64,000 nucleotides of DNA from Synchiropus splendidus. Lineage: Eukaryota > Chordata > Actinopteri > Syngnathiformes > Callionymidae. Each line of letters begins with the position of its first letter. Positions within the stretch are counted from its first letter, which is position 1. The notes under the pieces are model-generated. The model was not told the DNA's origin and did not search any database. It worked only from the letters and a program-made list of their open reading frames with translations. The stretch spans positions 3,746,937-3,810,936 of the forward strand of contig NC_071334.1 in assembly GCF_027744825.2 (NCBI RefSeq), written 5' to 3'. A program made the translations under genes and the position numbers. This document shows, piece by piece, positions 1-13,179 of this stretch.

Positions 1-1976
1 GCCCTGCCCCTTGGCCGTAAAGTGTTGCGGTGGGGGTGGGGTTTGGGGCCACTCTCAGAACACGCCTCAGGAGTTACATACTCCAAGGGAGCTGGAGAAT
101 CTGACTCCGGGACTTTTCAAAAAAAGGAAACCTGTCCGATCAGGAAATCTGAAAGTAATCCATGTTTAAATATTACACACTGCTGCTTTAAGAATAATGA
201 AAAAAGTGTGTAATTGATTTTGTTGGACTGAAAGACACACGTAATGCTAGTAAATAAACAGCCATTGAAACGGTACATTTGAAAGACATACAAGAGGAGC
301 AAGGTAGCATAGTTATCATGGTATTACCCCGGTTCTCCAACTGTCCGCCTGCTCTGGTCCGTCCATGCCTTACCTCCCTCTGAAAGTGCTGTCTTCGGAC
401 TGACCTCCTTTTAGCTCCACCCCTGGCTTCTCCACCCCTGTGCGCCCCCTGTGGTCTCCTTTCTTCTGGTACCAGCCTCCTGGCTTCACCTCTCTCCGCT
501 ATTGAAAGACGGTTACGTGAGCAAGAGCCATGTAACTTCTGTGAGTGACAACTTGTCATCAAACGTGAAAACAGCCATTTGAATGGTCCTTTGTTGCCGG
601 TCGCCTCTTGTGACTCTGACATGTTTTATTTATTGCAGAGGCAGTTGGCTCTTGTTGTGGTTTTTTGTGCTGGTTTGCATGAGGTCGAGGTGACTCTGTT
701 CTCCAACTGGGAAAATGATTATTTTCAATGAAACATGTCCTTCTTTGTAAATCCTGTTTTTTGGAGCAATGAGCTTGGCTTGAATATCAGCCTGAAAACA
801 TCTTGTTAAATGACTGGGTTTGTCCTTTTTCATGGCTTCAGTTTTGGTCAGTGGAATATTGAAAAACATGTTTTATCAATAGAAGTCAATTGTTTTTTAG
901 CCGATGAATCTGAATGTGGACAGATTCATTTGGGCGAAACAACCATTGGTTTCAGTCTTTCAACATGCGATTTCATTTGCGTCTCTCAAAACAAGTCGTG
1001 CTCCATATGTGTCTCCAACTGGAAACCTTGGCTGTGTAACTCTGCGCAAAACGAAACATCAGCTATCAAACCATCGAGTTCTTCATGCTTATTCTTTGTG
1101 GACCTGGCGTGGTGAAGAGGTGCTGGATACCCTGGAAAGGTCACCAAGCATCATGGCTCATTTCATAGTAGAAACGTCTTAGCATGTAGCTATAACACAT
1201 CCACAAAATGGGAAGCATTTTTACTCATTTGTCTTGGAGATATTACTTGTGAAATTGCAGACTGTTCTTTGGATCAAGCAGTGACTAGCATATGAAAATT
1301 AATATTTAAAAGCAGAGTCAGTTTGTATTGTTTTCAGTGCCACCTGGCTCTTTGTTTCTCAATTAAAGTAGTGTGCGATTGTGAAGTCGAAATGTAAGCC
1401 GAGCAATTGGAGAATTAAGAGGCAGAATTTCTTTGACTGCTGTCGCTCCACTGATCTTGAAAATCTGGCTGTCTGTTCTACTGAAAACAGAATAAATGTA
1501 GTAAAAGTGTTGCAAGAAAAGTGTGGAAGGTCCGTGTGAGATGTAGAGGAGTCATTGTCCATGCTGCCTGTCAAGGACTGTAATGAATGGTTGCCTCATG
1601 ATTGTAACAAATGCACCGAGTCCAGGTTCTGAACTGTTATTAAATGTTCCTTATTAAATAGATGTGGAGCAGAAGCTGCACAGAGGAGTCGAACGGGAAA
1701 CACTTAGTGAAAGAAAGCAGCCTGTTTTTGCCTGTTTTAAAAACCCAAAAGTGCTGAGCAGAAAGAGGCAGAACAGGCACTTTGCTGAGCACTGAACATG
1801 TGTCAGAAGGGATAAACCCAAAGTGGAGATGAGAAGCAGCAGAGCAACGGTGAGAAACCACAACCAACTGAAGTCTAATGGTTAGAAGTGATGTAGTGTG
1901 GAGCCCTGGAAAAAGTCCTGGTGTTTGGGGAGGTGAGGGTTTTCAATAATTTAGAATCTGTGTGTGTGTGTCTGTC

Positions 1977-1978
<2 letters not shown>
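1..1978. other. No gene recognised
   Basis: Short open frames occur on both strands, but none shows a domain, codon pattern or splice structure I recognise. No strong repeat match to the rest of the window was seen. It is either intergenic or a far-upstream intron of the cadherin gene. Confidence 0.5.

Positions 1979-1980
<2 letters not shown>

Positions 1981-2042
<62 letters not shown>
1981..2042. repeat. (TA)n microsatellite, about 31 units
   Basis: An uninterrupted TA run of about 62 bp, preceded by a short TG tract. Likely length-variable. Confidence 0.98.
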
Positions 2043-2044
<2 letters not shown>

Positions 2045-2325
2045 GTTCTCTGTGTACTACTTTTCATATGCAGGGCCTCTTAAATAGCTGTAGTTGTTGC
2101 TGGTTTATGAAAATATGTGGGTGTTTCTAGTGTCTACTAGTGAGGTATCATGAAACAGTACTGCAGGCTTGATGAACCATGTGTTACCCAAAAAATATGT
2201 ATTTTATCATCCAGGTGATATATGTTTTACTTCCAAAAGACAAAGAGGAACATGTCTTGTTTGGTCCGTAACCTGTAGTGACAGCTGGCAACATTTTCAC
2301 CTACCACATTAAACAGAGAGCTACC

Positions 2326-2521
2326 AATAGTGATGGATCGATGAGGTTTCATGAAACAGTGTCCTGATTTTCAGAGGCCACCAGATGGTGCTGTCTGCTG
2401 TAGAATGTTTGGACGTGAACTCATTCAATGAAACCTTACATCTCTTTTCTAAACCAAGAGCGCCATCTAGGCGCCTCTGAAAATCAGGACACTGTTTCAT
2501 GAAACCCCATGGATACATCAC
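2326..2521 (+). mobile_element. hAT-like CTCF-motif MITE, copy 1, with 8-bp target duplication
   Basis: A palindromic element of about 196 bp with arms AATAGTGATGGATCGATGAG and its reverse complement. It is flanked by identical 8-bp repeats GAGCTACC at 2318-2325 and 2522-2529, the duplication length of the hAT superfamily. The left arm holds GGCCACCAGATGGTGCT (2376-2392, +); the right arm holds a decayed reverse copy (2459-2475). No transposase is encoded, so it needs a helper element. Confidence 0.85.
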
Positions 2522-2529
2522 GAGCTACC

Positions 2530-3042
2530 ACACTGGAGCTGAAAAACTGGCCAGAAAGGCGAGATGATATGTTCAAATCATCACAGCGCACTAGTGCAGC
2601 TCTGTCGCTGTACCACTTACTGACTCATATCTAAGTGTGTGTTATGGAGTCAAGAGCAAAGCAACAAAAGCATCTCCATTCTCGCAGCAGTGTGGTGGGA
2701 CTGGATATAAAATAGTGAAGGAGTACAGCCAAAGTTTGAGGCAGTGAAGTCTCATGTCTGGATTGAACGCAGGCGGTTATATAATGCGGAGTGAGGTTAG
2801 ACAACCATGAATGTACTGCAAAACAGAACTTCTGAAGAGATAAATCATGAATTTTGCTCAGAGCAAAGTTTGATAAATCGAGCTTTGGCTTGGCACGAAG
2901 TTGGGAGAGCGAAAAAGAAGGGAGGATTTGTACAGGTTCACAGAGTGTCATTTCAGGTAAATTACAACTCGCTGCTCACAAGTCAGTCACTATCAGTGGC
3001 CTTTTTATATACCGTTCATAGTCCTAATATATATTGAGTTAT
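2530..3042. other. No gene recognised
   Basis: AT-rich sequence with short open frames on both strands and no recognisable product or repeat. Confidence 0.4.
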
Positions 3043-3135
3043 AACTGGGCAGCACGGTGTTGGTTCATGTTCGGGTTGTGGGTTGTGGGTTCGACTCCAG
3101 TGTGAGGCAACACACGGGTTGTGTGAATGATTTTG
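3043..3135 (+). mobile_element. tRNA-derived SINE fragment
   Basis: GGGCAGCACGGTG at the start and GTGGGTTCGACTCC further on resemble the head and the pol III B box (GGTTCGANNCC) of tRNA-derived fish SINEs. The body and tail are missing. A short match, so moderate confidence. Confidence 0.5.
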
Positions 3136-3139
3136 AACC

Positions 3140-5318
3140 AGCCATATTGATGAAAGGAAAGAAGAAAATACTAGTTTCATGGCTGGAACCCTGAAAAGTT
3201 GGTTGGTTCAAGCTTGTAAACCGTGGCATCAAAATAGTATATGCTGTGTTTGCTCCAGCAAAAGGCAGCGAGATGCGCTTGGACGGCAGACCTCAGTCTA
3301 AACAGACTCACTTTATCGCCTTTGATCTCTTTATTTTAAAGGTGCTGCGTCTTGGTCCTTGAATGAAAACAAACACTTTAAGCAAAGCAGAATATTGCTG
3401 CATCTTTTTGTCATTTTGCTGGCGTGTCGCTTTACTTCCACTTGAGTTCCGCATAAACAAACGCCGTGCTCAAAAGCGGTGGACCCAACTGCGGACATCA
3501 CAGTCTCTGTCTCAGTCAGTTCAAGTCTTTCGTCACTAAATGAAAAAATAAAACAATATATAGGTGAAAGGTAACGCAACAGAGGAGCGACGGTGACCCA
3601 AAACTGAGTCCAAAAATGGAAGCTGGAGGCATGAGTATTGGTGGAACTAGAACAAGGTTGGATCAAAAAGGAAGTACTCTGAAAGAAAGTGGTGGCAACA
3701 CCAGGAACACGTAGATCTAAGAACTAAAAATGAGCAGTTAAATCAAAAGCGAACAGAACGATGGGACAGCAGGTACCATCTCTGGGGAATGAGATCCTCT
3801 TTCGATGCGTTCATGATGTTCCTTTAAACTCTCTGCGTAGTCTTGATCTGGAAATGACCTCCAGCCGGTGTCGAAGGCCTCTGAGTGTGTCTGGTTTTTG
3901 GACATGTTCATATTTGTCTGATTCTGATCATGTTTCGGATCACTTTATATCCCATAGCGCACCTCAGCAGAGCCATTGCTTGGCCCCATTAGAGGGTCTT
4001 CTCATGCAGGTCGACCGATGGCCCATCCTCAACCGGTCGTCGACATCACACGACTTTAGATCAGGAACATCGCAGCATGTGTCCCTCTTTGCAGAGTTGA
4101 ACGTACGCAGAAACTGCATCAGTGCAATGTCCACCGAGGGTCGGTGCAGTAACATGCGCCTTTCACGTCCTTCAGGGTTGAAAACAAACATTTTGCTGTG
4201 TGTAGACCGAGAAGGAAAAAATGCAACTGCTGTGGAATATCAAAGTGGAAGGAAAAAAAAGCTGCGATATCAGAGAACTTTGTTGGTAATTACTGTGGGA
4301 GTTTTGAAAAGGGGAGTGAGCCACTCGAGGAAATGAGCGTGTTTACCAGCGAGTAATTACCAAGTGGCTGTTTTTGATGCTTATGTAAATCTGTTTATTA
4401 AAGTATGATTAAGAAAGCTGATTATAAACAAGCAGAGCAGTGTGTAAATGCTTCCATCACCCTGCCGATCAAACAACACTGTGACTAAAGCCAAAGTTTG
4501 GAGGGAAGATGTGACAAATGCGCCGTAGAATCCGTGGATTTTTTTGGGGGAGCGATCAACTTTTTCCAGCTACAATTCAAAGAGTCGGCCTCAACCTGTC
4601 TATACCCATTAAATATACAAATCAGTATGAGTAATGTACTGTGTAGCACAGTCTGAAACTCACGCGTACGCGCTCATATAACGCACCAAAATACACCCAT
4701 GCAACCCAACAAACCAAACGACAAGGAAGCTTACCTCCGTCGTGTAGACGTCGGTGTCCTTCTTGAGGCAGAACCAATGGGCGGGGTTCAATCCCACCCT
4801 GCAGCATGAGAATGCCACAACACTTTTTTTGCAGGAACAGACAAGGGTTACTATATATGGTGCTCAACCCATTGACTATTGACTTGATAAACATTTAAAA
4901 AAACAACTATATAACAACTGAGATCTAAGAACATATATATTTTTAACAGTTCAAGTTCCGTTCGGTTACTTACAGAAATGAAGCGTAAAATCCTGTCTCT
5001 GCATGAACGGACTGTAGTTCTGGGCGGGTTAGTTCTGGAAGTCTATCAATGGCCGTGACTGAACCGACTTTGACGGAGGGTTTTAACCTGGAGGTTGGAC
5101 TGGGTGGTTTTGCTGTGAGGACCCTCTTAAATCCACTGCTACATTCACTAAAAGCTTGAAAAAGTTATTTATACAACGTCTCCCTTGCAGTACTATTGCT
5201 GCACCCTGGCGCACACACAATAATGCATGATAGAATGTTTGCACAAACCTTCAGGATAAAGCTTGACAAATATTCTATCTCCAGACGCTGCTTAAATCGG
5301 ATGGTGTTTGGTAAATAC
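3140..5318. other. No gene recognised; one 191-codon open frame of unknown status
   Basis: The + strand frame at 3761-4336 and the - strand frame at 3964-4191 overlap, and neither resembles a known family. At 4795-4810 a GGGTTCAATCCC string resembles a tRNA B box, but no full tRNA or SINE could be drawn around it. Possibly an old repeat remnant. Confidence 0.4.
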
Positions 5319-5524
5319 TGGTGATGGGTCGGTGAGGTTTCATGAAACAGTGTCATGATTTTCAGAGGCCACCAGATGGCGCTGTCTGCTGTAAAATGTT
5401 TGGACTTGAACTAACTCAATGAAACCTCACATCATTTCTAAACCAATATCGCCATCTAGTGGCCTCTGAAAATGAGGACACTGTTTCATCAACCCTGCGA
5501 TACCGTTTCATTGACGCATCAGTA
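5319..5524 (+). mobile_element. hAT-like CTCF-motif MITE, copy 2
   Basis: A nearly full-length copy beginning TGGTGATGGGTCGGTGAGG. The left arm has GGCCACCAGATGGCGCT (5367-5383, +), the right arm ATCGCCATCTAGTGGCC (5448-5464, a - strand motif). Between the arms lies the family spacer (TGTTTGGACTTGAAC, then AATGAAACCTCACATC). No convincing target duplication remains. Confidence 0.88.
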
Positions 5525-8021
5525 GCAAACACACCACTTTGTGTTTTCAAGTGCCTCAAAATTCCAGCCAAATGGCACAAATGCAATTCTGGTTGTGATT
5601 ATTCACTTTGAACATTGCGTTGCTTGTGCAAAATGTTTGGTTTGCGTTTTAAAGCTTGCAAAATTGTAGGTCAGCCTTCAGTGTTAGTCTTAAATCTCAA
5701 GTCGTATTGGTGCTGATTTTTGAATTTTCTTCATACAGTCTGAGGAACTGCACGTCTTGCTCAGTACTACATGTTTTTAAATGAACTCCATGTTTCAGAG
5801 TCCTCGCCCGGTCACTTCATTTGGCCTCTAATCTTGCACATCACACTTCAACTTGACAGGGATTTTAGCAGTAAGAAGCTTTTCCCACGTTATTATTCTG
5901 AACGTTGAGACCGACGTATTAGGAAGGACCATGTCGGCAATGAAATCCAAGCAAGCGTGAAATACTTCACTCAGCTACTCACTGCATTGTGTTTGAATGC
6001 AGACTGAATGGAATAGCACATTTTGCATGAGGATAATTGACTGTAAATGAACCTTCATTGTGATTGATGATCTTCTTATGTGTTCGTAATATTCTGGGCC
6101 TCGTGTGCACAGTCTGCTGTGGATTACAGGGCTAAATATTATTTACTTTCCTCGAGGCAGCTTTCGCATTTAATTTGGCAACAAATGTGTCTGTGCATGT
6201 GGCATAGTCTTGCGCCGTGTCTTTCTTGACAAATACATATTTTGAGCAGAATGTTTTATCATTGCTATTATTATTATTATTATATTTATTTGTGGCAGGT
6301 TTTGTGTTTCAGTGGCGGCAGGGATTCCGATAATGAACCCCAGCTCTCCTAAACTTCAGAAGTATTCCTTCTGGGAAACAAATCCTACAAGCTCATCCAC
6401 AAAGTAAATGGTTTAGTCTTGTGAAGGAATTATGAATAATGCTGGCGCTTTACATACTAACTGAGAAGAATTAAACTCCCAAATCCCATAAAAGTGGTTT
6501 CATCGTCGGCGCTCCCACTTCCTAAATAAAGATGAAAGGGAAGCGCTGATCCATCAAAGTGTATCGTTCTGTTCCGTGGCAGATGTGCATTTGTTTTCCG
6601 GGTGACGTATATTACAGCATATGGATCATTGCGGACAGATGTACTTTGAAACCAAGGATAGTTGCTCTCTGCCTCTGTACACAGGTAGCGCGCCTCCGCA
6701 TGTGTGCCGGTGTGATTCTGATGTTGACGTTGCTCTTGCTCTTGAGAGGTCACTGAGCAGAAAACAACCAGGGTCTGATATATATAATATGATAGCATGC
6801 TACTACAATAAATATGGGGCCATCAAACATCGGGAGCACGCGCGGGGATCGCAGGAGACGGTCGAACTAAGGACGAAGGCCCAATCCCATTTCTCACCGT
6901 TAACACTAGCCCTCGGTTTCGAGTGGCCTCCACTATGAAGTGAGAAGTGACTGACTCTCATGGTGGCGAATGAATGGATCCAAGTGCAGTCAGTGTTGGT
7001 TGACAGAAGACTCGGGAGACGAGATCAAATTATACAACTTAATCCAAGATATTTCAAATAATATGAACAGACAAACACTGGAAACTAAGGGCGCCGGAAG
7101 CCAAAACGCGAACCGCGATCAACACACAAGGAATGGGAAGAAATCTGGAAAACAAGAGAGATGGATTAGAATCAACGTCCTGGGAGAACAGAAAAACACA
7201 CCCGGAGTTAAGCTCAACGCGGTGGCGACAAACTGAAAGCACTCGGTGAGTACACACAAGGGTTAAACTTCACAGATCTAACTAAAAAGTGAGACTACTG
7301 CTCACAACGCAGACTGAATAGAGATCGGAGGGAGATGAGAGTGAAATGAGGAAGAGTGAGGGAAGAAAGTCGTGGCTGAATGAGGATTCGAGCGCGAAAG
7401 GGATTTGGAAATAAGATCAGGGAAGTCTTGAAAAAGGTACCTGAGTGGAGACAAATCACTACCATCTGGCAAACGTAGCTGGCGTTGGAGGGAATATATC
7501 CGTGGGAGGATTGATGAGATGATAGGAGCCAGCTGCGTTTGCTTGTAGAGGTGGAGGGAAGGCAGGGAAACAGAAAGTAACAAAATAAAAGCACAAAGAT
7601 AAAAACAGAGAAGTTTAAGTGCGGGCACGACACTGACGTCCCTAAGAATTTGGACGGCCCTTCATGACATTCCGTTTTCAGGCAACGTCATTGGCTGCCA
7701 TGGTGGGTTGTGTTTACCGTGTATTGAGTGTTGGAGATATTTGGAAATGACAACCTTGCATCAGCGCTGATCATCTTTGTTTGGTGAACCAATGGAGGAG
7801 AAATGGCCGGCTTTGCTGCTATTTTGCTGTTGGTGTCGATGCAAACGTTCGCCTGAATGCTAGCCGACTGTTTTTTGTTTAGAAGAAATAACAACACACT
7901 TCTTCATCTTATCTTGTTCACCCACACTTCATCTTCCCTCTAGGGTTCAAGTCAGCTCTTAGGCCCCTCGGTTTGAAGGGATCATTTCAAGTGATGGTCC
8001 AAAAACACAAGGCTGTTTGAC
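5525..8021. other. No gene recognised
   Basis: Contains a short ATT run near 6268-6283. Open frames at 6457-6938 and 7295-7633 occur on opposing strands with no recognisable domain. Nothing else is supported. Confidence 0.4.
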
Positions 8022-8250
8022 AGGCTTTAAATACAAATCGACACGTAGAATGAATGGAGCCCCATCCCATGACTTGCCTAACCCCAACCTCTGTTGTTGT
8101 TGTTGTTTTTTTTTTCATGCTGCCTTTGTTGTCAGTATAAGAAGCAAAAGGCAACTTTGCAAACATCAATACATTATGGCATGGGAGTGAGGATGTGTCG
8201 TTGAAACGTCGTTGAAAGTATGTGTCAACATGCGACGTGGAAGGCTGACG
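8022..8250 (+). repeat. GCGCCATCCCATG-type dispersed repeat, copy 1
   Basis: Shares with 14.9, 32.1 and 34.1 kb the order: GGCTTTAAATA, a GACACG string, a GAATGAATGGAGC...CATCCCATG block, CCTAACCCCAACC, a T-rich run, a CAGTATA...GCAAAAGGCAACTT block and a GGGAGTGAGGATG tail. A GTT run (8091-8107) sits inside. Class unknown; no coding capacity. Confidence 0.75.
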
Positions 8251-8604
8251 TTGCCGTCGACATTAGTCCACTTCAACCTTATTTGACCCCATGGCAGTGT
8301 CGAACTGAAAGAAAGAAACGAAAGTTAATATTCATGATCCTGCACAACCTCCCAACATGGATCATGAAGGCTTCTCTAAACATAAGCGTCTTATATTCTT
8401 GTGATGTCCCAACACATTTTTATTTTTCCCCTGCAATTGCTGCATAAACATGCAGTTGTTACAGTCACGGCACATCTGCCTCCACGTGAAATCAACGTAG
8501 TATATATGCCAGGCCAGAAGGTGGCGTTGTAAAGCCCTCACAAAAGTGAAGAAGACGTTGTGTTCCATACAGAGAAAAGCCTGCGCAGGCTACACATTCC
8601 ACAG
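8251..8604. other. No gene recognised
   Basis: Short unremarkable stretch; opposing small open frames only. Confidence 0.4.
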
Positions 8605-8726
8605 CTCAGTAGGCGGCACTGTTGGTTTGAAATGAATGTCGGGTTTCATTGAAATAGCGCAGCCACTGCCACCTAGTGGCCTCTGAAAGCCAGGACGCTG
8701 TTTCATAAAACCTCATCGTCCCACTA
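8605..8726 (-). mobile_element. hAT-like CTCF-motif MITE, copy 3, 5' truncated and decayed
   Basis: Retains GGTTTGAAATGAATGTCGGG, CACCTAGTGGCCTCTGAAA and the end CATAAAACCTCATCG...CCACTA. The motif in the remaining arm has lost its GCGCC end, so CTCF binding is not expected. Confidence 0.7.
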
Positions 8727-9652
8727 CAAGCTATCAGGTTAGCGACATGAAGCTGTGGTACCATCGTTTTCTAAGAGTCAGGGTTTGACCGTACAGACAA
8801 GGATGAGAAACCTGTGTTTTCAAATCTATCCACTGTGGATTCAAGAAGCAGCCGCCGCGACTTAAAGTGCCTCGGAGGTCTGGGACAGATTGACTCGGTC
8901 CTCACGTGGATAGGCCGTTTCCTGGATCACAAATAGCCAAAACATCATGTTTAAAACAGCCATGATGATATGTCATCCTTTTTTTTCTTCTTCTTCTTTC
9001 TTGTACCATTTGTTTGTCACCTCCAGCCTCCACCCTCCATCCCACCCTGACACTACCCCAGCTCACAAATCCCTTTATTAGATCAAATCCCTGTGCTCCG
9101 GGAAGCTGCAATACAGCTGAGGAGCGCCTAAACCCCTGAAGGTCGCATGAGCTTTGTCCGTAGCTGTTTGCTGCCTGCTTTATTGTGAGTGAGACGCCAG
9201 TAGGCAACCCACTCTGAGTCTCCTGTGGTACCTTTGTGCAACATAGCTGCAGGGAAATATGGGCCGGTGTAGTGGGAGTTTATAGTTGTGGCCCAATAAC
9301 TGATGGAGGCTGCGTGCTGCAGCGGCTGGAAAATCAAGATCCAGATCCTACAAACATAATATTTCAAAGACTTTGCAGTACTTAAAAGCCTGTGTGGCAT
9401 TCCATGAAGTCAAATGCTTTGTGTCTGGTGGAGTTTGCGGTGCACTTCTGTGAGGCTCAAAATGGTATTGAGCTTCTTCTTTTCATTGGTTTATGTAACT
9501 CATGTTTTATTTTCTAGAGTTATTAGAAGTAGAAATGTGAAGGTGCAGGACACTAGAAGGGAAGGCAGAAGTTAAAACCGAAGGATTTGACTCGAGAATC
9601 GTGTCAGTGGCAGTAATATGTTCCGATATAAAATGAGTCAAAGACAGCACAA
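8727..9652. other. No gene recognised
   Basis: Opposing short open frames with no recognised domain. Includes a TTC/TTCTT-rich run near 8976-9002. Confidence 0.4.
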
Positions 9653-9868
9653 GTAACATCCAATTTACAACCTGCTCGACTTACGTCCACCCGTACTTAC
9701 GACCACGGCCAGCGGATGCTTTTTTTTTTTATTCAATGTGTGGCACTACAGCACGTAGCAGCCTGGCAACGCGGACTGTATGTAAGTGGAATGGCATTCC
9801 ACTTACATTCAATCTGACTTACAACCAGTTGGTCGGAACCGATCCTGGTCGTAAGTCGAATGTTACTT
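9653..9868. mobile_element. Tigger-like MITE (about 215 bp)
   Basis: The left end GTAACATCCAATTTACAACC is matched by an inverted right end (GGTCGTAAGTCGAATGTTAC), with CTTACGTCCACCC / CTTACGACC strings inside. The cTTACGACC wording resembles Tigger/pogo-type ends. A related fragment lies at 15153-15240. Confidence 0.7.
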
Positions 9869-9886
9869 ATATTTAATGGTCAACGG

Positions 9887-10108
9887 TAGTGATAGCTAGA
9901 TGAGGTTTCATGACACAGTGTCCTGATGTTCAGAGGCCGCCAGGTGGCGCTGTCTACGATGAACTATTTGGATACTTTTAAAACAAATTCAACGAGACTC
10001 CACATTATTTCTTCACCAAGAGCGCCATCTAGTGGCCTCTGAAAATTAGGACACCATTTCATCGACCCGGCAACACTGTTTCATGATGCATCATCTACCC
10101 ATCACTAA
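9887..10108 (+). mobile_element. hAT-like CTCF-motif MITE, copy 4, with near-perfect 8-bp target duplication
   Basis: Full-length: TAGTGATAGCTAGATGAGG to CATCTACCCATCACTA. Flanks GTCAACGG (9879-9886) and GTCAACAG (10109-10116) agree at 7 of 8 bases. The left motif GGCCGCCAGGTGGCGCT (9935-9951, +) and right motif AGCGCCATCTAGTGGCC (10021-10037, -) are both close to the CTCF core. The element sits 18 bp from the Tigger-like MITE. Confidence 0.88.
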
Positions 10109-13100
10109 GTCAACAGGTACGTCGGCCTCCTGAAAGCAATGTCTCTCTTTCCAATATATTAAAAGATTGTAACATAAACAACATTCTCTTGAAGTCCCAG
10201 CTCTACACTCTATTTTCACTTGAAGTCAGGAGCCACACTTGATGTGTTTTAATGTAGTGAAGCACCAGCTCTGCTCACTGCCTGAGCTCCTCACCAATAA
10301 AAACTGTGACCTGATGGATTATTGCATTGTTTTTTTTTACTTTCAAAGAAGAAAAAAATGAAATAAATAAAGTGATGATATACGAAATCGACAAGCCCCA
10401 TCCTCCTTAAATGCTAGGTGTTTAACGTTAAAATTTAATTTAATTTAACTTCATTTAATGGAACAGTTTGCTCTCCAGACAACAGGGAACCTTTGTCAGT
10501 GCAGGAGTTCCTGCTCCACTGATCCCACTGATGCAGCAGACACGTGGCAGCTAGGATGAGAACAACAACAACAAACATGGAGGAATCCTCCCTGAACCAA
10601 AGCAAACAAAAGCAGCTGTTTGCTTTGGTTCAGGGAGGTGTTTCACTACACAATGACCAGGGTTTCCACCACACTGAATGGACTTGACTTTCTTATAAAA
10701 CTGAAATTCTTATACGAACGACTCAGATCCTCATTTCTTTCCCTGCCTCCACATGCTGTTGCCTGTCGCTCTTCCGCCTCAAGTCCATCGGGGCAGAGGC
10801 TGCGTTACTGGGTTTCGTGAAGGCCGGTGAGTCCAGACACGCACATCACAATCCAGAGGCCCGAGGGCCAGTTGTCTTTGATTGAGACTAATGGTGAAAT
10901 TACAACGGCTGCCGCTGTAAACAATAGTCGTCACTCACACTTATCTGGGTCGCCGGTCGGAAAATGCGAATGTGGCTGGGAGTGCCAGGATTGGTGGTTG
11001 TTGCCAGAGGATGTTGACGGACAGAAGGGAGTGGGTGTCTCCTGCTGCACTTTCAGAGGACAATGAAAACCTTCTGATACATCTATTACATAGTCATGAA
11101 TACACACGTGCGCACGCACAAGCTGCTTGCGGGCGACTTGCGATAGAGTCAAGGCAGATGCTTTTGTATTTGACACGATATGTTGTTTTATGACGTTTTG
11201 TCCTTGAATAACTTGAGTCGATGTCTTGTTATGTTGAAAACAACATGCTTCGCACCATCCAGCTTGATGTCGTTGGACAGAATAAGCGCCTGTTAAGAAG
11301 CACTGAACAATTTCAGTCTGAAATCTGTGGCCGTATTCCAAGTGTGGCACCATGCCGCAGTCCTTCCAGAGCCAGAGTAGACTCGACAGTCCAGCCGTCT
11401 CACGCAAACAAGCAAAGAGGAAAAGAAAGCAGCACTGACTCACAGGTACACACATAAATCTTGGTATGTATAAAAGCACAGCGCGCTCTGATTCGCACCG
11501 AACAAAAAGAAGAGAAAACAGCCAACAACAAACCGTCACACCGCTTCCACACAGAAAGAAAAACAGCGAGCAAAGGTATATATATAACACCTTTATATGT
11601 GGGGTTGAATTACTCGACCATTTTTATAGAGGGGCCCGCACCACGTCGAGACAGCTCTACCCAAGTCACGTAAGTCATCATGAGTTTTGTGTTTCCAGAC
11701 AGCTTTACCAGCCGTAACACTGACACATAAATGATGCCTGTCACACCTTTGAACAGCAATAAACTCAATGCTCATCTGCTCTTGCCATCATGTCCAGCGC
11801 TGGAGTCCAAATCGAATTCCAACTATATTAAAGTGCCTCCAGTGCCTCGTGTAGTGGACTGCTAAATACAGATAAGACACACGTCTTGGCTAGATGTGTG
11901 TGTGTGTTTAAGCATGTTAGCTCATCCTCATGTTTGTTTAAAGTGTGTGTGTGTGTGTGCGTCTGCTGTGTCTCCCGAGATCAAATTGCCTGTAAACCAT
12001 CCCCAGTCTCAGTGGAATTATAATGGGCTGTCAATGGCGCTGTGAGAATTCCCTTTATATATGTATTTTTTTTTTTTTTTTTTCCCATGTGCCGGAGTGA
12101 CAGAGCTAGTGAGTGGTGACGAACGTTGGCCGCGGCGCCGAATGATCCTAATTGACAGTGATATTCATTTCCTCGGGGAGCTGTGTGTGTATCGCCGTGT
12201 GTTTGCGCTGCTGCTATTATTTTAAAGTTGTAGATAATGCTGCTGTCATGCTCAGTGTGTCGCTGATGCCCTCATGCACTTACTGCTCAGATTTTTATCC
12301 TGAGCTGAGAGTGGCGCGCTGGCGTATTCGCCATCTGTGTGTGTGTTGGTTCTCTGCGCCAACACATCAGTCCTGCTCGCCATAGGTTTTGTTTTGTTTT
12401 TGCCTTCGTAACCTTGAGAGAATAGTGTCACTTCCAGAGTGGATTGAAAAACAGTGCAAACCAGAGAACTACTCCAGCATCTGAGGGAAATGTGAAACAT
12501 GAGCATGATAAAACAGTTAAAACCCATTTATTTCAATTGGAATAAACAGGTACGATTAGCAAATCCCTGCGAGAGAACTAATGTTTGTCGAGCGACTCAT
12601 CATTTTTACCTGGAGCTGCTGCATTCAAGTGGCGTACTGGGGATTTCTGTTCAAAACCAGAGGGGACGGACAGAGAAAACTGCCATAATTCAGGGTTTCC
12701 GCTACATGTAAACAAGCCTGGCGCACCGCCACAAATTCAGAAAGCTTATCGCTTTTTAAAGATGAAACCAAACGTATTCAAGCAAAGCACGAACCTTGAC
12801 ACAAATGGATAATGGTGGCAGACATGAACATGGCGGTTTACTGCATGTTTTTAATAGGAAAATCCTGAATGAAACATGATGACTCAAGTCCATTGCTCGC
12901 TGAACTCAAGTACCACATTTCTGAAGGACATATGAAGAGACGGAGCGCGTGAGGACGACTGCGAATTAGAGAGGGATTCACTTTTCTTGTTTAAAAACAG
13001 GCGTTTTTATTGTCGCCAATTCAGTCAATGTTTTTTTTTTTTTTCGTCTGTGGGGGGGCTGCGAAGCGCGCACCACCTCAGTTTCATAAAATCCTGGCGG

Positions 13101-13179
13101 AAACCCTGAGATTGCTCATGGCAAAAGAAAGATTCTGGCTTTTTGTTCAGTTGTGTAGTGGTTTTTCTGTGATGCTTCT
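10109..13179. other. No gene recognised
   Basis: Holds a 219-codon - strand open frame (10931-11590) without a recognised domain, TG runs near 11900 and 11944, and a T run near 12067-12083. An inverted 25-30-bp match (gcaaacaaaagcagctgtttgc area, 10600-10640) forms a small hairpin. No support for a real gene. Confidence 0.4.

Noticed and set aside
3761..4336. 191-codon + strand open frame with a 75-codon frame opposite
   Set aside because: Neither translation resembles a known family and no exon borders were seen.
4744..4810. Possible tRNA gene around GGGTTCAATCCC
   Set aside because: No matching acceptor stem or A box could be placed, so at best a SINE remnant.
10931..11590. 219-codon - strand open frame
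   Set aside because: No recognised domain, no splice context and overlapping + strand frames. A chance frame of this size is possible in 64 kb. A blastp hit to fish proteins would change this.
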